From: Caldifermentibacillus hisashii
Lineage (GTDB): Bacteria > Bacillota > Bacilli > Bacillales > Caldibacillaceae
NCBI RefSeq assembly: GCF_027568575.1
Contig: NZ_JANUVP010000018.1
Length of the DNA stretch: 64,000 bases
Strand: one strand, 5' to 3'
Shown: piece by piece, positions 8,621 through 17,963 of the stretch
Layout of the letters: each line of letters starts with the position of its first letter
Numbering within the stretch: the first letter of the stretch is position 1
The notes under the pieces: generated by a model
Seen by the model: only the letters and a program-made list of their open reading frames with translations
Database searches by the model: none
What the model was told of the DNA's origin: nothing
Program-made: the position numbers and the translations under genes

Positions 8621-9442
8621 TTAATTCATTTCTTTTAAAATCTCTTTTATCAAGGAAATAAATTTTACCTTCACTTTCCCTGCTACATCAATAACTTCAT
8701 CATGGCTTAACGGTTGGTTCAAAATTCCGCTGGCCATATTGGTTAAACATGAAATCCCCAATACTTGCATATGACTGTGCCTGGCAACGATTGCTTCAGG
8801 AACGGTTGACATCCCGACGGCATCCGCTCCCAACGTCCGTATCATACGGATTTCTGCCGGAGTTTCATAGGTTGGGCCGCTCCACCATGCATATACACCC
8901 TCCTGAATAGGGAGGTTTAAATCAGCGGCTACCTTTTTTGCCAAATTTCGAAGTTCAGGTGTATACAATTGAGAGAGATCCGGAAAACGTATACCGAGTT
9001 CATCATTATTTGGTCCAATCAACGGGTTTGTCCCAACCAAATTAATATGATCGGAAATGAGCATAAGATCTCCCGGTTGAAAACTCGTATTAACTGCTCC
9101 ACAGGCATTGGTAATAATTAAAGAATCAACACCGAGTGCTTTCATAACCCGAACGGGAAAAGTAACCTCATCCAAAGTAAATCCTTCATAATAATGAAAT
9201 CTCCCTTTCATCGTAACTACTTTTTTCCCCATCAATTCTCCAATAACAAGTTCATTGGCATGTCCAATGGCGGATGACTTTGCAAAATATGGAATTTCAT
9301 CATATGGAATGGTTACCGCATGTTCAATTTCTTCGGCAAGCACGCCAAGTCCGGAGCCAAGAATGAGTCCGATTTCCGGCTTGAGATTTATTTTTTCCAT
9401 TATGTAATTTTTGGCTTGTAAAATATGTTCCGTTTGATGCAT
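8621..9442 (-). CDS. punA: purine nucleoside phosphorylase I, inosine/guanosine type
   Basis: Trimeric PNP that phosphorolyses inosine and guanosine to base plus ribose-1-phosphate for purine salvage. The 273 residues carry the phosphate site LILGSGLG near 27-34, GRFHYYEG, ITNACGAVN, the base-site segment WWSGPTYETPAE and GADAVGMSTVPE. This matches the NP-I high-molecular-mass (human-like) class rather than DeoD. In B. subtilis the ortholog (pupG) follows drm; here it stands alone, convergent with the MATE gene. The ATG at 9442 follows an AGGTG site. Confidence 0.93.
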   Translation of the reverse strand: MHQTEHILQAKNYIMEKINLKPEIGLILGSGLGVLAEEIEHAVTIPYDEIPYFAKSSAIGHANELVIGELMGKKVVTMKGRFHYYEGFTLDEVTFPVRVMKALGVDSLIITNACGAVNTSFQPGDLMLISDHINLVGTNPLIGPNNDELGIRFPDLSQLYTPELRNLAKKVAADLNLPIQEGVYAWWSGPTYETPAEIRMIRTLGADAVGMSTVPEAIVARHSHMQVLGISCLTNMASGILNQPLSHDEVIDVAGKVKVKFISLIKEILKEMN

Positions 9443-10066
9443 GGTCCATCACCTCATGTCAGAATTTCTTTGCGTGATTCAAAGAGTAAAAAAACGAAAA
9501 ATTTTCTGGAGTTTATCATGTACGAAAAATATGCTCCGTAAGCATAGAGGGCCGTAGCTTCCGAGGGCTTCCAGGCTCGTTCTTTTTTAACCAAAGCTTT
9601 GATTAAATACCGATATTTTAACCTAGGACGAGGTGACTGTCAAAAAAAGCAAAAATGTAGTATGTGTAACTTTATGATGTTCGACAGAAGAAAGTATTTT
9701 TCGGCTAATAGGAAAGTAGAAATTTTTCAATTTCTACTTTCCTAACGCATAAGTGCACAAGGAAAGCTTCACGGGATACATCGCAGCCGAAAAAATTTTA
9801 TATTCTTTCGGTGAACTAGAGAAGCTTCGGTAGCATTACCTCGCAAGCGAAAATGTATTTTCGCTGACTACGGCTCTGCTCTCGCCTAAAGGCTCGGACG
9901 CCCGAGTTTTCTTTATTTTTGTGAATGATTTTCAAAATGGCAGGAGAAAGGAAGAACTTTGTCGAATAAATAGGATGTATGTAAGCGTTGTAAACCATTT
10001 ATTTACCTCAAGAAGCATGTCCATCCAAGATTTCCAAGAAAATAATTTGGAAAGTAGGGATTTTAT
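9443..10066. other. 624-bp intergenic region rich in hairpins
   Basis: No supported gene. It lies between the divergent punA and Lon-like genes. It contains a perfect 13-bp hairpin (GGAAAGTAGAAAT 9711-9723 with ATTTCTACTTTCC 9730-9742), flanked by AGTATTTTTCGGCT and AGCCGAAAAAATTT arms. A second perfect hairpin is AGCGAAAAT (9846-9854) with ATTTTCGCT (9857-9865). A GC-richer CTCGCCTAAAGGCTCGGACGCC stretch follows near 9890. The nested palindromes suggest a non-autonomous repeat element, but no second copy is in the window. Confidence 0.45.
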
Positions 10067-12490
10067 ATGAATTATGAAGAATATCAAAATGTTTTAGCAT
10101 TACACTGTGTACCGGTAACAAAATTACACTCGTCTTTTGATGAACAATCTTTTTCCTTTGAAACGACCGATGATCTTGAAAAAATGCCAAATCAAATGAT
10201 TGGACAAAATCGGGCTGAACAGGCAATGGAATTTGGTTTATCTGTAGAACAAAGCGGTTATAATCTGTTTGTTGTTGGTCCGGCCGGAACCGGAAAAATG
10301 ACATACACGCTCGACAGTATTACGAAATTAGCAAAACAACAAAAAGTACCGGATGATTGGTGCTATGTATATAATTTTGAAAACCCTGACATGCCCATGG
10401 TTATTCCGTTTCCTGCCGGTACCGGACAACAGTTTCAACGGGAGATGGAAATATTATTAATTGATATTGAACGAGAGCTTAAATCGGCTTTTAACAGTGA
10501 GATATTTGAAAAGAATAAACGAAATATTATTGAAGAAATCCGGACAAAAATGGGGAAACTATGGGAGAAAATCGATGAGTTTGCCCTCCAAAATCAAGTG
10601 AAAATAGAGCGGACACCCCAAGGGTTAAACACTATTCCATTATATCTTGGCAGACCGATTACCATGCAGGAATATGAAAGCTTATCAGACTCAAATAAAG
10701 AAATGTTGAAAGAACGGGAAAGGCTAGTTGAAGAAAAAATCCAAGAAACAGTTTATCAAATCCGTAAACTGGATGAACAGTTGCGGAAAACGATGAATAA
10801 ATTTATGAGAGAAACCGCTGCATATGCAATAGAAGGTCTTTTTCAGCCGCTTAGAGAAAAATATCAGCATCATAAAAAAGTACTCCGGTATTTCGATTCG
10901 TATTTTTATGATGTTGTTGAACATTATTCATTTTTTCTTGATGATGGCGAAGATGACCAAAACATTATCCATGCCCTAGTTGGCACGTCCACGGAGAAAA
11001 AACTAAATCGTTATACGGTTAATCTCTTTGTGAATAACAGGAATATAAAAGGTGCTCCGGTCATTTATGAAACACATCCAACCTATCATAACTTATTTGG
11101 CAAAGTTGAATATCAAGGTGCACTAGGGAATTGGATCACGGATTTTACTTTTATTAAGCCGGGTGTGCTTCATCTTGCTAATGGAGGTTACTTAATTTTA
11201 CAAGCTACCGAGTTGTTACAAGAACCTAATGCATGGACAAGGCTTAAAAGGACATTGCAAACAAACAGTATTCAAATCGAAAATCCATATGAGGACCGTG
11301 CAGCCATTCCGACAAGTGGACTAAGGCCGGAATCGATTCCGCTCAATTTGAAAGTGATTATTATCGGACCTTACTATTTATACGATTTACTTTCTGCCTA
11401 TGATGAAGATTTCCATAAGCTTTTCAAGGTAAAAGTTGAGTTTGGTACCGAGATGGAGAAGACAGAAGAAAATTGTCTAAAAATGGCAAGATTTGTAAAA
11501 AACTTTGCCGATAAAGAAGGGTTACTACCGTTTCATCGTCGTGCAATCGCAAAAGTGATTAATTATAGTTCACGTTTAGTCGAGGATCAAACAAAGTTGT
11601 CGACCCAATTCCAAGAAATTTCCAAGATATTGGTGGAGTCGAGCTATTGGGCTAAAAAAGAAAATTGTCAATATGTTGATGCACCGCATGTAGTAAAAGC
11701 TCTTACGGAAAAGTCAAACCGTTCCAATCATGTGATTGAACAGTATCGAGAATTAATAAAGAATGGAACGATTATGGTTGAAACAGACGGTTATCGGATC
11801 GGGCAAATTAACGGATTGGCTGTCATGGGCACAAGAGATTCGGTGTTTGGCATTCCGACAAAAATTACAGCGCAAACCTATGTCGGTAAAAGTGGTATTA
11901 TGAATATTGAACGGGAAGCTGCACTAAGCGGACAAATTCATAATAAAGGAATGATGATTTTAACCGGATTTCTTTCAGGAGAATTTGCAAAAAATCGACC
12001 AATTCCTTTATCGGCAAGTATTACTTTTGAACAAACATATTCACAGATTGATGGGGATAGTGCTTCAAGTACGGAATTGTATGTGCTGTTGTCCTCTTTG
12101 GCTGAAGTCCCGATTTACCAGGGGATTGCGGTTACCGGCTCTGTCAATCAGTGGGGTGAAATCCAACCGATTGGCGGCGTAAATGAAAAGATTGAGGGAT
12201 TTTATCATATTTGTAAAGAACGTGGCTTAACAGGGAAACAAGGGGTTATTATTCCAAAACAAAATGTCGCAAATCTAATGCTTGAAGATGAAGTTGTTGA
12301 AGCAGTTAGGGAAGGACGTTTTCATGTTTGGTCGGTTGAACATATTGCAGAAGGTATTGAAATTTTAACAGGTGTTCGTGCCGGACATATTCGTGATGAA
12401 AACGGCCAATATCCTTCAAACACAATCTTCGCAAAAGTTGAAGACCGCTTTAAAAAAATGTATGAATCATTGAAAGAACAAAGGAAATAA
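10067..12490 (+). CDS. Lon-family AAA protease, LonB-like
   Basis: 807-residue ATP-dependent protease of the AAA/Lon group. There is an N-terminal nucleotide-binding region with Walker A GPAGTGKM near residue 73, a long coiled insert (about 140-290), and a C-terminal Lon proteolytic domain. The Ser-Lys dyad is visible: S665 in DGDSASS and K708 in IGGVNEKIEG. It lacks the N-terminal substrate domain of LonA and is not the sporulation LonB, which is shorter with a membrane anchor. Proteins of this layout are common in Bacillaceae and Clostridia, with poorly known substrates. It is monocistronic with its own terminator. The start at 10067 has a modest GGGA site. Confidence 0.85.
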   Translation: MNYEEYQNVLALHCVPVTKLHSSFDEQSFSFETTDDLEKMPNQMIGQNRAEQAMEFGLSVEQSGYNLFVVGPAGTGKMTYTLDSITKLAKQQKVPDDWCYVYNFENPDMPMVIPFPAGTGQQFQREMEILLIDIERELKSAFNSEIFEKNKRNIIEEIRTKMGKLWEKIDEFALQNQVKIERTPQGLNTIPLYLGRPITMQEYESLSDSNKEMLKERERLVEEKIQETVYQIRKLDEQLRKTMNKFMRETAAYAIEGLFQPLREKYQHHKKVLRYFDSYFYDVVEHYSFFLDDGEDDQNIIHALVGTSTEKKLNRYTVNLFVNNRNIKGAPVIYETHPTYHNLFGKVEYQGALGNWITDFTFIKPGVLHLANGGYLILQATELLQEPNAWTRLKRTLQTNSIQIENPYEDRAAIPTSGLRPESIPLNLKVIIIGPYYLYDLLSAYDEDFHKLFKVKVEFGTEMEKTEENCLKMARFVKNFADKEGLLPFHRRAIAKVINYSSRLVEDQTKLSTQFQEISKILVESSYWAKKENCQYVDAPHVVKALTEKSNRSNHVIEQYRELIKNGTIMVETDGYRIGQINGLAVMGTRDSVFGIPTKITAQTYVGKSGIMNIEREAALSGQIHNKGMMILTGFLSGEFAKNRPIPLSASITFEQTYSQIDGDSASSTELYVLLSSLAEVPIYQGIAVTGSVNQWGEIQPIGGVNEKIEGFYHICKERGLTGKQGVIIPKQNVANLMLEDEVVEAVREGRFHVWSVEHIAEGIEILTGVRAGHIRDENGQYPSNTIFAKVEDRFKKMYESLKEQRK

Positions 12491-12507
12491 GTGGATTTTT
12501 TCGTAGA

Positions 12508-12543
12508 GTCCAAACCGAATAAAGTCGGTTTTGGGCTTTTTTT
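12508..12543 (+). terminator. Rho-independent terminator of the Lon-like gene
   Basis: GTCCAAACCGA, short loop, TCGGTTTTGGGC, then seven T. It begins 18 bp after the stop codon. Confidence 0.9.
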
Positions 12544-12679
12544 AACGCTTAAATTATTCCTCTATTAACCAACTATTCAGGAAGTACAGCAGCAGGAAAC
12601 TAGTAATATGAGGGAAATTGTTAACATGCGCCCATTTGTTCAACAAATCGTCATACTGATTGAAATTTCATTTAATTAC

Positions 12680-12725
12680 CCTAATTTTGTAGGTATGAAA
12701 TAGAAAAAATTACGATAAAATTAGG
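12680..12725 (+). promoter_or_regulatory. inverted-repeat site upstream of the YhgE/Pip gene (site A)
   Basis: CCTAATTTTGT (12680-12690) faces ATAAAATTAGG (12715-12725), 10 of 11 bases complementary. The same arrangement stands upstream of the DUF6230-like gene (17220-17263). Sharing between two units that flank one LuxR gene makes it a likely binding site of that regulator. TAATAAT-like -10 sequences follow near 12756. The 400-bp gap before the YhgE gene also holds a possible small ORF. Confidence 0.6.
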
Positions 12726-12810
12726 ACTATTTTTCTCGTAATCTTTTTAATAGACTAATAATACTACTAAGAATTTAGGGGGACACATGAACTAGTTAAT
12801 AAATAGGTTA

Positions 12811-12909
12811 ATGGTCGGAGGGGAATTTGCTACTCCTGTCGCGAAAACTGTAGGCAGATTTGCAGACAAAAAGTTAGCAATAATAAACCCAATTAACACA
12901 GACTGTTAA
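12811..12909 (+). CDS. possible 32-residue peptide in the YhgE/Pip leader
   Basis: An ATG at 12811 opens 32 codons ending at TAA 12907-12909. The peptide is basic and amphipathic: MVGGEFATPVAKT, then VGRFADKK and a hydrophobic tail ending in Cys. Only a weak AGG lies upstream. The ORF is bracketed by perfect 11-bp arms AAATAGGTTAA (12801-12811) and TTAACCTATTT (12906-12916), extendable to 14 of 16. It could be a real small peptide, a leader peptide or simply a structured leader RNA. It lies between the putative operator and the YhgE gene, hence in the same transcript. Low confidence. Confidence 0.3.
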   Translation: MVGGEFATPVAKTVGRFADKKLAIINPINTDC

Positions 12910-12947
12910 CCTATTTAATATAAAAAAAGCAAATAAAGGGGGTAATT

Positions 12948-15443
12948 ATGAACGCATTTCAATTATTTAAAGCAGAAATGGGTAAGTTGGCAGAAAAGAA
13001 GACCGTCCTTATTTCCGTCGTACTTATGCTCCTTGTCCCGTTAACTTATTCAGCTATTCTTTTATCTTCTAAAGCGGGACCGAGAGATAATATTGACAAC
13101 TTACCGGTTGCTGTCGTGAATAACGACAAAGGGGCAGAATTAAATGGCTCCCAAATTCAGGTCGGCGATGATTTAGTGAAAGAATTAAAAGCGAGCAAAA
13201 CATTGGGATGGGAGTTTGTCACATCTGAAGAGGCCGACCGAGGAATAAAGGATAACAAGTATTATATGGTTGTCGAAATACCGGAAGATTTTTCGGAAAA
13301 TGTAACATCAGTACTGGAACCGTCACCAAAAAAAGCCCAATTAAAATTTAGGCAAAATGAAGGACTTCATTTCATGGGGGCAACCGTCACCGATAGTGCC
13401 ATCGAAACCATTAAAGCTCAGTTGAATACAAAAGTGACTGAGACTTACACGAAAACATTGTTCGCACAACTTGGACAAGTGAACGACGGTTTCAAAGAGG
13501 CGGCTGACGGGTCAAAACAAATTAATGACGGATCCGGGCAACTAAAAGACGGTACCGGACAAATCTTAACTTCCTTGAATGAAAAATCAGCTGACATTGC
13601 AAAACTGGCAGACGGGGCGAAACAGCTAAATGCAGGAACCGGAGAGCTGCTCAACAACTTAAAAGGAAAATCCGGTGATATTAACAAACTAGCCGCCGGA
13701 GCCCAAGAGTTAAATGCCGGTACCGGAACACTTTTAAACAGTTTGACCGGAAAATCCGGTGATATTAACAAACTGGCAGCGGGAGCCCAAGAACTGAATG
13801 CCGGTACCGGTCAACTCGTACAAGCACTTACCGATCAACAAGGTGATATTGCAAAACTAATCAATGGCGCAAAAACTTTAGAAACCGGTGCAAATACGCT
13901 AAATGCCGGTGCAGGGGAAGTATTAAATGGATTAAAAGGGGCGAAAGTCGGAAGTGAAAAGCTTTATGCGGGGCTTACACAACAATTAATACCCGGAAGT
14001 CAACAGCTTGCTGCCGGTGTGGCAGAGGCGAAAATAGGTGTTGAGGAGTCCATTAACCAAATGAAGGAGTTGCGGGATGGCTTATTACGAATAAATCAAG
14101 CTGTTCTTGAGGGCTCACCAATTAAACAAACTTTAAATCAAATGATTACTATGCTTAATCAAAGCCTGGCTGATGAAGTGGTAAATGCAAAACAGGCGAA
14201 ATTGGAGCAGTTAAAACAAGGTGCCGAAAAATTACGTGATGGACTCGATGTTGAAAAAGGTGATTTTGGCAAAGGGCTCGTTTCACTAAATAGCGGATTG
14301 AACGCCTTAGTTGACGGGCAAACAAGAGTAAGCGAGGGAGCAAACCAACTTGCTCAAGGAGCTGCTCAAGTATCTTTCGGTAATCAACAACTAGTTGGTA
14401 CGTTGGCAACAAATGCGAAAAAACTACATGCCGGAGCAACACAGATTAAAGACGGCAATGTCCAAGTCGCTAACGGATGGAAAGAGTTAACGGTTGGAGC
14501 TACCGCCCTACATGCCGGAACAACGCAAATAAAAGACGGCAATGCTCAAGTTGCTTCCGGATGGTCTCAACTGACGGCCGGAGCGACAAAACTTCATGAT
14601 GGGTCAAGCCAAATCAGTAACGGGAACCAATCAGTTAAAGAAGGTTGGACTCAGCTGACGGATGGTGTAACTCAAGTAGATGAAGGACTGTTGAAACTGA
14701 AGGACGGCAGCAGCGAACTAATGACAGGATTACAAGGCGGTGCCGAAAGTACGGAACAATTAAAAGTAAGCGATAACAACATCAAAATGTTTGCTGAACC
14801 TGTCGATGTTGATAGTGAAGTACTAAACGCTTATCCGTACTACCGAGATTCAAATGCTCCTTACATTTTATCACTGGCGCTATTTGTCGGGGTACTCATT
14901 ATGTCGCTGGTTGTTTCGTTTGAGAAACCGGCAGTTGCACCTGATTCCGGACTGGCTTTGTTTGCTGGAAAAACGTTGAAGCTAGGAGTTTTAGCGATTA
15001 TCCAAGCTATTGTCCTATCTTTATTCGTATTATTCGGCTTAGGAATGCATGTAGAGAATGGGGTTATGCTTATATTATTCTCCATTTTCGTAAGCTTAAC
15101 TTTCCTGATGATTGTGCTCTTTCTTGTCGCGGCTGCAGGAAATATCGGACGGTTTATCGCACTTGCCTTTATTCTATTGCAAGTACAGACGACAGGTACA
15201 AGCCTACCGATTGACATGTTACCGGAGAGTATTCGTACATTAAGCAACTTCTTACCGTTAACGTATTCGATTGATGCTTTCCGTAATATTATTATTCTCG
15301 GTGATCTTGGAAGCGTATTTGCGGATATGTTCATCCTACTAATCTATTTAGCTGTATTTGCAGTTTTGGCGTTCATCGTGTTTACAGTTAAATATAAAAA
15401 CCATGCAGATACATCCGATGAACAGCCACAGTTAACAACATAA
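12948..15443 (+). CDS. YhgE/Pip-family membrane protein with coiled-coil repeats
   Basis: 831 residues. There is one membrane segment near 18-40, a large extracytoplasmic region (about 41-640), and a C-terminal block of five to six membrane segments (about 645-820) of ABC-2 permease type, as in YhgE, Pip (phage infection protein) and YueB-like proteins. The outer region contains 28-residue repeats, for example two successive KSGDINKLAAGAQELNAGTG units near 245-290 and three LHAGxTQIKDGN units near 485-560. These fit a long coiled coil reaching through the wall. The ATG follows AAAGGGGG. It has its own terminator. A role in export or cell-surface assembly is inferred; phage-receptor use is a known side role of relatives. 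Confidence 0.85.
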   Translation: MNAFQLFKAEMGKLAEKKTVLISVVLMLLVPLTYSAILLSSKAGPRDNIDNLPVAVVNNDKGAELNGSQIQVGDDLVKELKASKTLGWEFVTSEEADRGIKDNKYYMVVEIPEDFSENVTSVLEPSPKKAQLKFRQNEGLHFMGATVTDSAIETIKAQLNTKVTETYTKTLFAQLGQVNDGFKEAADGSKQINDGSGQLKDGTGQILTSLNEKSADIAKLADGAKQLNAGTGELLNNLKGKSGDINKLAAGAQELNAGTGTLLNSLTGKSGDINKLAAGAQELNAGTGQLVQALTDQQGDIAKLINGAKTLETGANTLNAGAGEVLNGLKGAKVGSEKLYAGLTQQLIPGSQQLAAGVAEAKIGVEESINQMKELRDGLLRINQAVLEGSPIKQTLNQMITMLNQSLADEVVNAKQAKLEQLKQGAEKLRDGLDVEKGDFGKGLVSLNSGLNALVDGQTRVSEGANQLAQGAAQVSFGNQQLVGTLATNAKKLHAGATQIKDGNVQVANGWKELTVGATALHAGTTQIKDGNAQVASGWSQLTAGATKLHDGSSQISNGNQSVKEGWTQLTDGVTQVDEGLLKLKDGSSELMTGLQGGAESTEQLKVSDNNIKMFAEPVDVDSEVLNAYPYYRDSNAPYILSLALFVGVLIMSLVVSFEKPAVAPDSGLALFAGKTLKLGVLAIIQAIVLSLFVLFGLGMHVENGVMLILFSIFVSLTFLMIVLFLVAAAGNIGRFIALAFILLQVQTTGTSLPIDMLPESIRTLSNFLPLTYSIDAFRNIIILGDLGSVFADMFILLIYLAVFAVLAFIVFTVKYKNHADTSDEQPQLTT

Positions 15444-15457
15444 TTTTTATGAAAAAA

Positions 15458-15495
15458 CCCAGTGTATTCCTGTTTTGGATTACACTGGTTTTTGA
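15458..15495 (+). terminator. Rho-independent terminator of the YhgE/Pip gene
   Basis: CCAGTGTA and TACACTGG arms followed by five T. It lies between this gene and the convergent LuxR gene and may serve both, since A-runs precede the stem. Confidence 0.85.
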
Positions 15496-15577
15496 ATTTT
15501 TTATAATTTCAATAATTCCACTTTTCCCTTTGACTTGAAAAATAATAGTTAGAAATATAACATTGTAGCTTTATAAC

Positions 15578-17107
15578 TTAATGAATATATCCTAACCGGA
15601 TTGCTTTCACAACGGCTTCTGTCCGATTTTTAGCATTTAATCGTTTCATAAGTTGAGAAATATAATCACGAACGGTATATTCGCTTAAATTTAGCAAGGT
15701 TGCCGCTTCAGTCGTGGAAGCACCTTCAGCCAATAATTGTAAAATATCAATTTCCCGCTTAGATAATTTCATTAATTCTATTTGCTCTAAGTCCCACTCA
15801 AATCCATTTAAAAATTTTGATAATAATTCCCCGGAACTTCGGCCAAATTTTAATAATGCTGAAAATGTACTTCGATCCAATTTAAATGTTTTCCAAGGAC
15901 CTTGATCTAAAATGACACCGCCAATTAATTTTCCTTCTGAAGGCACATAGATCGGTGCAACAACGAGCGATTTAAGTTGGAATCGTTCCACATATTGCGC
16001 AGGAATTTCATCGGCAGCTTCTGCAATATAAATCGGTTGGAAATGACCGGAAAGATCAGAACTTCCTGCCTCTTTACTTAGACTTTTTGATAAGGTTGGG
16101 ATTTGTTGTACATAGACTTTTAACTTTTGGATTTCTTCATAGTTAAAATGGTAACTATACACACCTACCCCCATCTGATGATCGGGAGAATAATAGAAAA
16201 AAGCACAGCGTTCAAAAGGTAAATATTGGATATATCCGTACAAAATATTCGGAATAGCTTCTTTTAAACTTTTCGAACGCATAATCCAATCATTAAATAA
16301 AATAACTGCATCTTTCCAATGTTGGTTTGCATTGGGGCCAAAATGTTCTTCGTTGACAATTTCCAGTAAATGCATAGCATAGGTAAGAAACGGTATAATG
16401 GATGACACATCTTTATCTCGTATACAAAAAATCAATGTTTCATTTTGCCATGGGACTGGAAAAACATCGCGTTTTATCGATTGATTTTCCCCTGTAATTT
16501 TTAATAAGGACTCTGAAATCCAGAACCATGTTGGCTCAATTCGTTTAAATAAAAGAGGATCAATGGATTTCTCGGAAATTCCAATTACATTTTTCAAACG
16601 ATATCCTTTTTCTTCATGTTGAATTCTTGCTACCCAATCAATTTGAAGCTGTTTTGACATGACCAGTTCATGGCAGAAATGATCAATATGAAAATTATCC
16701 TTTTTTGATATTAATATCAAGTCTTCATAGATCTTTGCAAATAAATACTGAACGGACGGTTGGCGAAAAGAAGGTTCATTATTTTCTTTAATTGCTTTAT
16801 GCACCGCGTTTTCAAGTAAAGTTAAAATATAGATTAATTGGTGTGTTTCGGGCGGACGGTAAAACGTTTTCATCCATTCCGAGCGAATTTCTTCAATAAT
16901 ATTTTCTAAAGACTGCTCTTCAGATTGAAAAAACTTCAGGAAATAGTTATAAGCGAATTCAAAAGACTCCGCCGTCCTTTTATGAGTATTTTTCAAGTAA
17001 TCCAAGATTTTTTTGCATTCATAAATAATTTGCTTTTCATTTGACCTTAAAAGATTGATTCCTTGCATCATAACCATATTCATATGGTAATTCAGTGATT
17101 GTGACAT
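15578..17107 (-). CDS. LuxR-type transcription regulator with GAF-like sensor region
   Basis: 509 residues. The C-terminal LuxR/NarL helix-turn-helix covers about 446-509 (LSKREIDILQLLAEGASTTE, then TVRDYISQLMKRLNAKNRTE). The segment 270-430 looks like a GAF sensor domain (the FERCAFFYYSP and SLVVAPIY strands). The first 260 residues are helical and not recognised. It has no receiver domain, so it is not a classical response regulator. It is encoded divergently from the DUF6230-like gene and convergently with the YhgE/Pip gene. Both have the same inverted repeat upstream, making this the obvious candidate regulator. The ligand is unknown. The ATG at 17107 follows a GGGAGG site. Confidence 0.85.
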   Translation of the reverse strand: MSQSLNYHMNMVMMQGINLLRSNEKQIIYECKKILDYLKNTHKRTAESFEFAYNYFLKFFQSEEQSLENIIEEIRSEWMKTFYRPPETHQLIYILTLLENAVHKAIKENNEPSFRQPSVQYLFAKIYEDLILISKKDNFHIDHFCHELVMSKQLQIDWVARIQHEEKGYRLKNVIGISEKSIDPLLFKRIEPTWFWISESLLKITGENQSIKRDVFPVPWQNETLIFCIRDKDVSSIIPFLTYAMHLLEIVNEEHFGPNANQHWKDAVILFNDWIMRSKSLKEAIPNILYGYIQYLPFERCAFFYYSPDHQMGVGVYSYHFNYEEIQKLKVYVQQIPTLSKSLSKEAGSSDLSGHFQPIYIAEAADEIPAQYVERFQLKSLVVAPIYVPSEGKLIGGVILDQGPWKTFKLDRSTFSALLKFGRSSGELLSKFLNGFEWDLEQIELMKLSKREIDILQLLAEGASTTEAATLLNLSEYTVRDYISQLMKRLNAKNRTEAVVKAIRLGYIH

Positions 17108-17219
17108 ATTCTTGCCTCCCCTCTTTTCTAACCTTTATTAACCTATTTATATCATATTCATCATTTTTTGGTACAGTAAACGTTGTTAGTTTTTCAATTC
17201 ACGTTTATCCTGATTGTTT

Positions 17220-17263
17220 CCTACCTTTGTAGGTCCAAAAAATAAATTACCGACAAAGTTAGG
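17220..17263 (+). promoter_or_regulatory. inverted-repeat site upstream of the DUF6230-like gene (site B)
   Basis: CCTACCTTTGT (17220-17230) faces ACAAAGTTAGG (17253-17263), 10 of 11 bases complementary. Arm spacing is 33 bp, against 35 bp at site A (12680-12725). A TATAAT box follows at 17274-17279. The site lies in the divergent region with the LuxR gene, so autoregulation is also possible. Confidence 0.62.
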
Positions 17264-17338
17264 AATATATTTTTATAATAATTGTAATAAACTGAAAACA
17301 TCAAGCGGTTTCATTTAAAAATGGGAGGAGGTATTCAA

Positions 17339-17939
17339 ATGAGTGAGACTATTTTAATAGGAAAAACTTCTAAAAAATGGTTTTTCTCCGCTTTATTGGC
17401 AAGCTTCATTTTGTTAGGGGGGGTGTTCTTTACATTAGGAATTAACGGTGTGGTTTACGCAGCGGGGGTTGGCGGAATTGGTAAGTTTAATGTTTCCTTT
17501 ATTGAGATGACAGGTACCGGTTTTAAATTATATGGCGACCTGTATGGTGATCCAAGTAAAAATTCCCAAGCACACGTAAAACCGGTATTTGTCAATGATA
17601 TTCAAAATGCAAAAATTACAGATCTGGTCATTTCGAAAAATGTGGATATTCCAATTTTAGGGAAGTACACCGTCAAAATTTCCGCCGGTAATAAAGGTAC
17701 CCCGGTAGAAATTAAAGGGTTAATTCAAAAAGCTGCACTCGTACAAGGGGATGCAGTATTTACCAAAATGGATATTTCGGAAAACTATGTAAGAAGCCAA
17801 TGATCCTGAAGCAGTTAAGAAAGGGTTTACACAAGGAGCAAGTACGGTGACAATTAAAAACGGTAACATTGAAACCCATTATTTATTCCAAGAAATGGTC
17901 ACATTGCCGGGATTAAAAGTTGAGTTTGTGAAAAATTAA
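17339..17939 (+). pseudogene. DUF6230-like exported protein, frameshifted
   Basis: Starts at the ATG 17339 after GGGAGGAGG; an ATG at 17321 overlaps that ribosome site and is unlikely. Residues 10-42 form a signal-peptide-like segment ending VVYA. The frame stops at 17803, but the next 48 codons continue in the +1 frame from 17793 (EANDPEAVKKGF onward) to TAA 17937-17939. They end in the LPGLKVEFVKN type of tail expected for DUF6230 proteins. Removing one A in GTAAGAAGCC (17788-17798) restores a protein of about 200 residues. Pairing with a DUF6114-like gene supports the family call. Mutation, assembly error or programmed frameshift are possible; I favour the first two. Confidence 0.7.
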
Positions 17940-17963
17940 TAGCCTGTTTGTCTGGGAGTGTTA

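Noticed and set aside
13445..13771. Antisense frame opposite the YhgE/Pip repeats
   Set aside because: Its repetitiveness only mirrors the 84-bp repeats of the sense gene.
17788..17803. Programmed +1 frameshift in the DUF6230-like gene
   Set aside because: No slippery codon such as CTTTGA and no nearby stimulator; a simple indel is the simpler reading, though not disproved.
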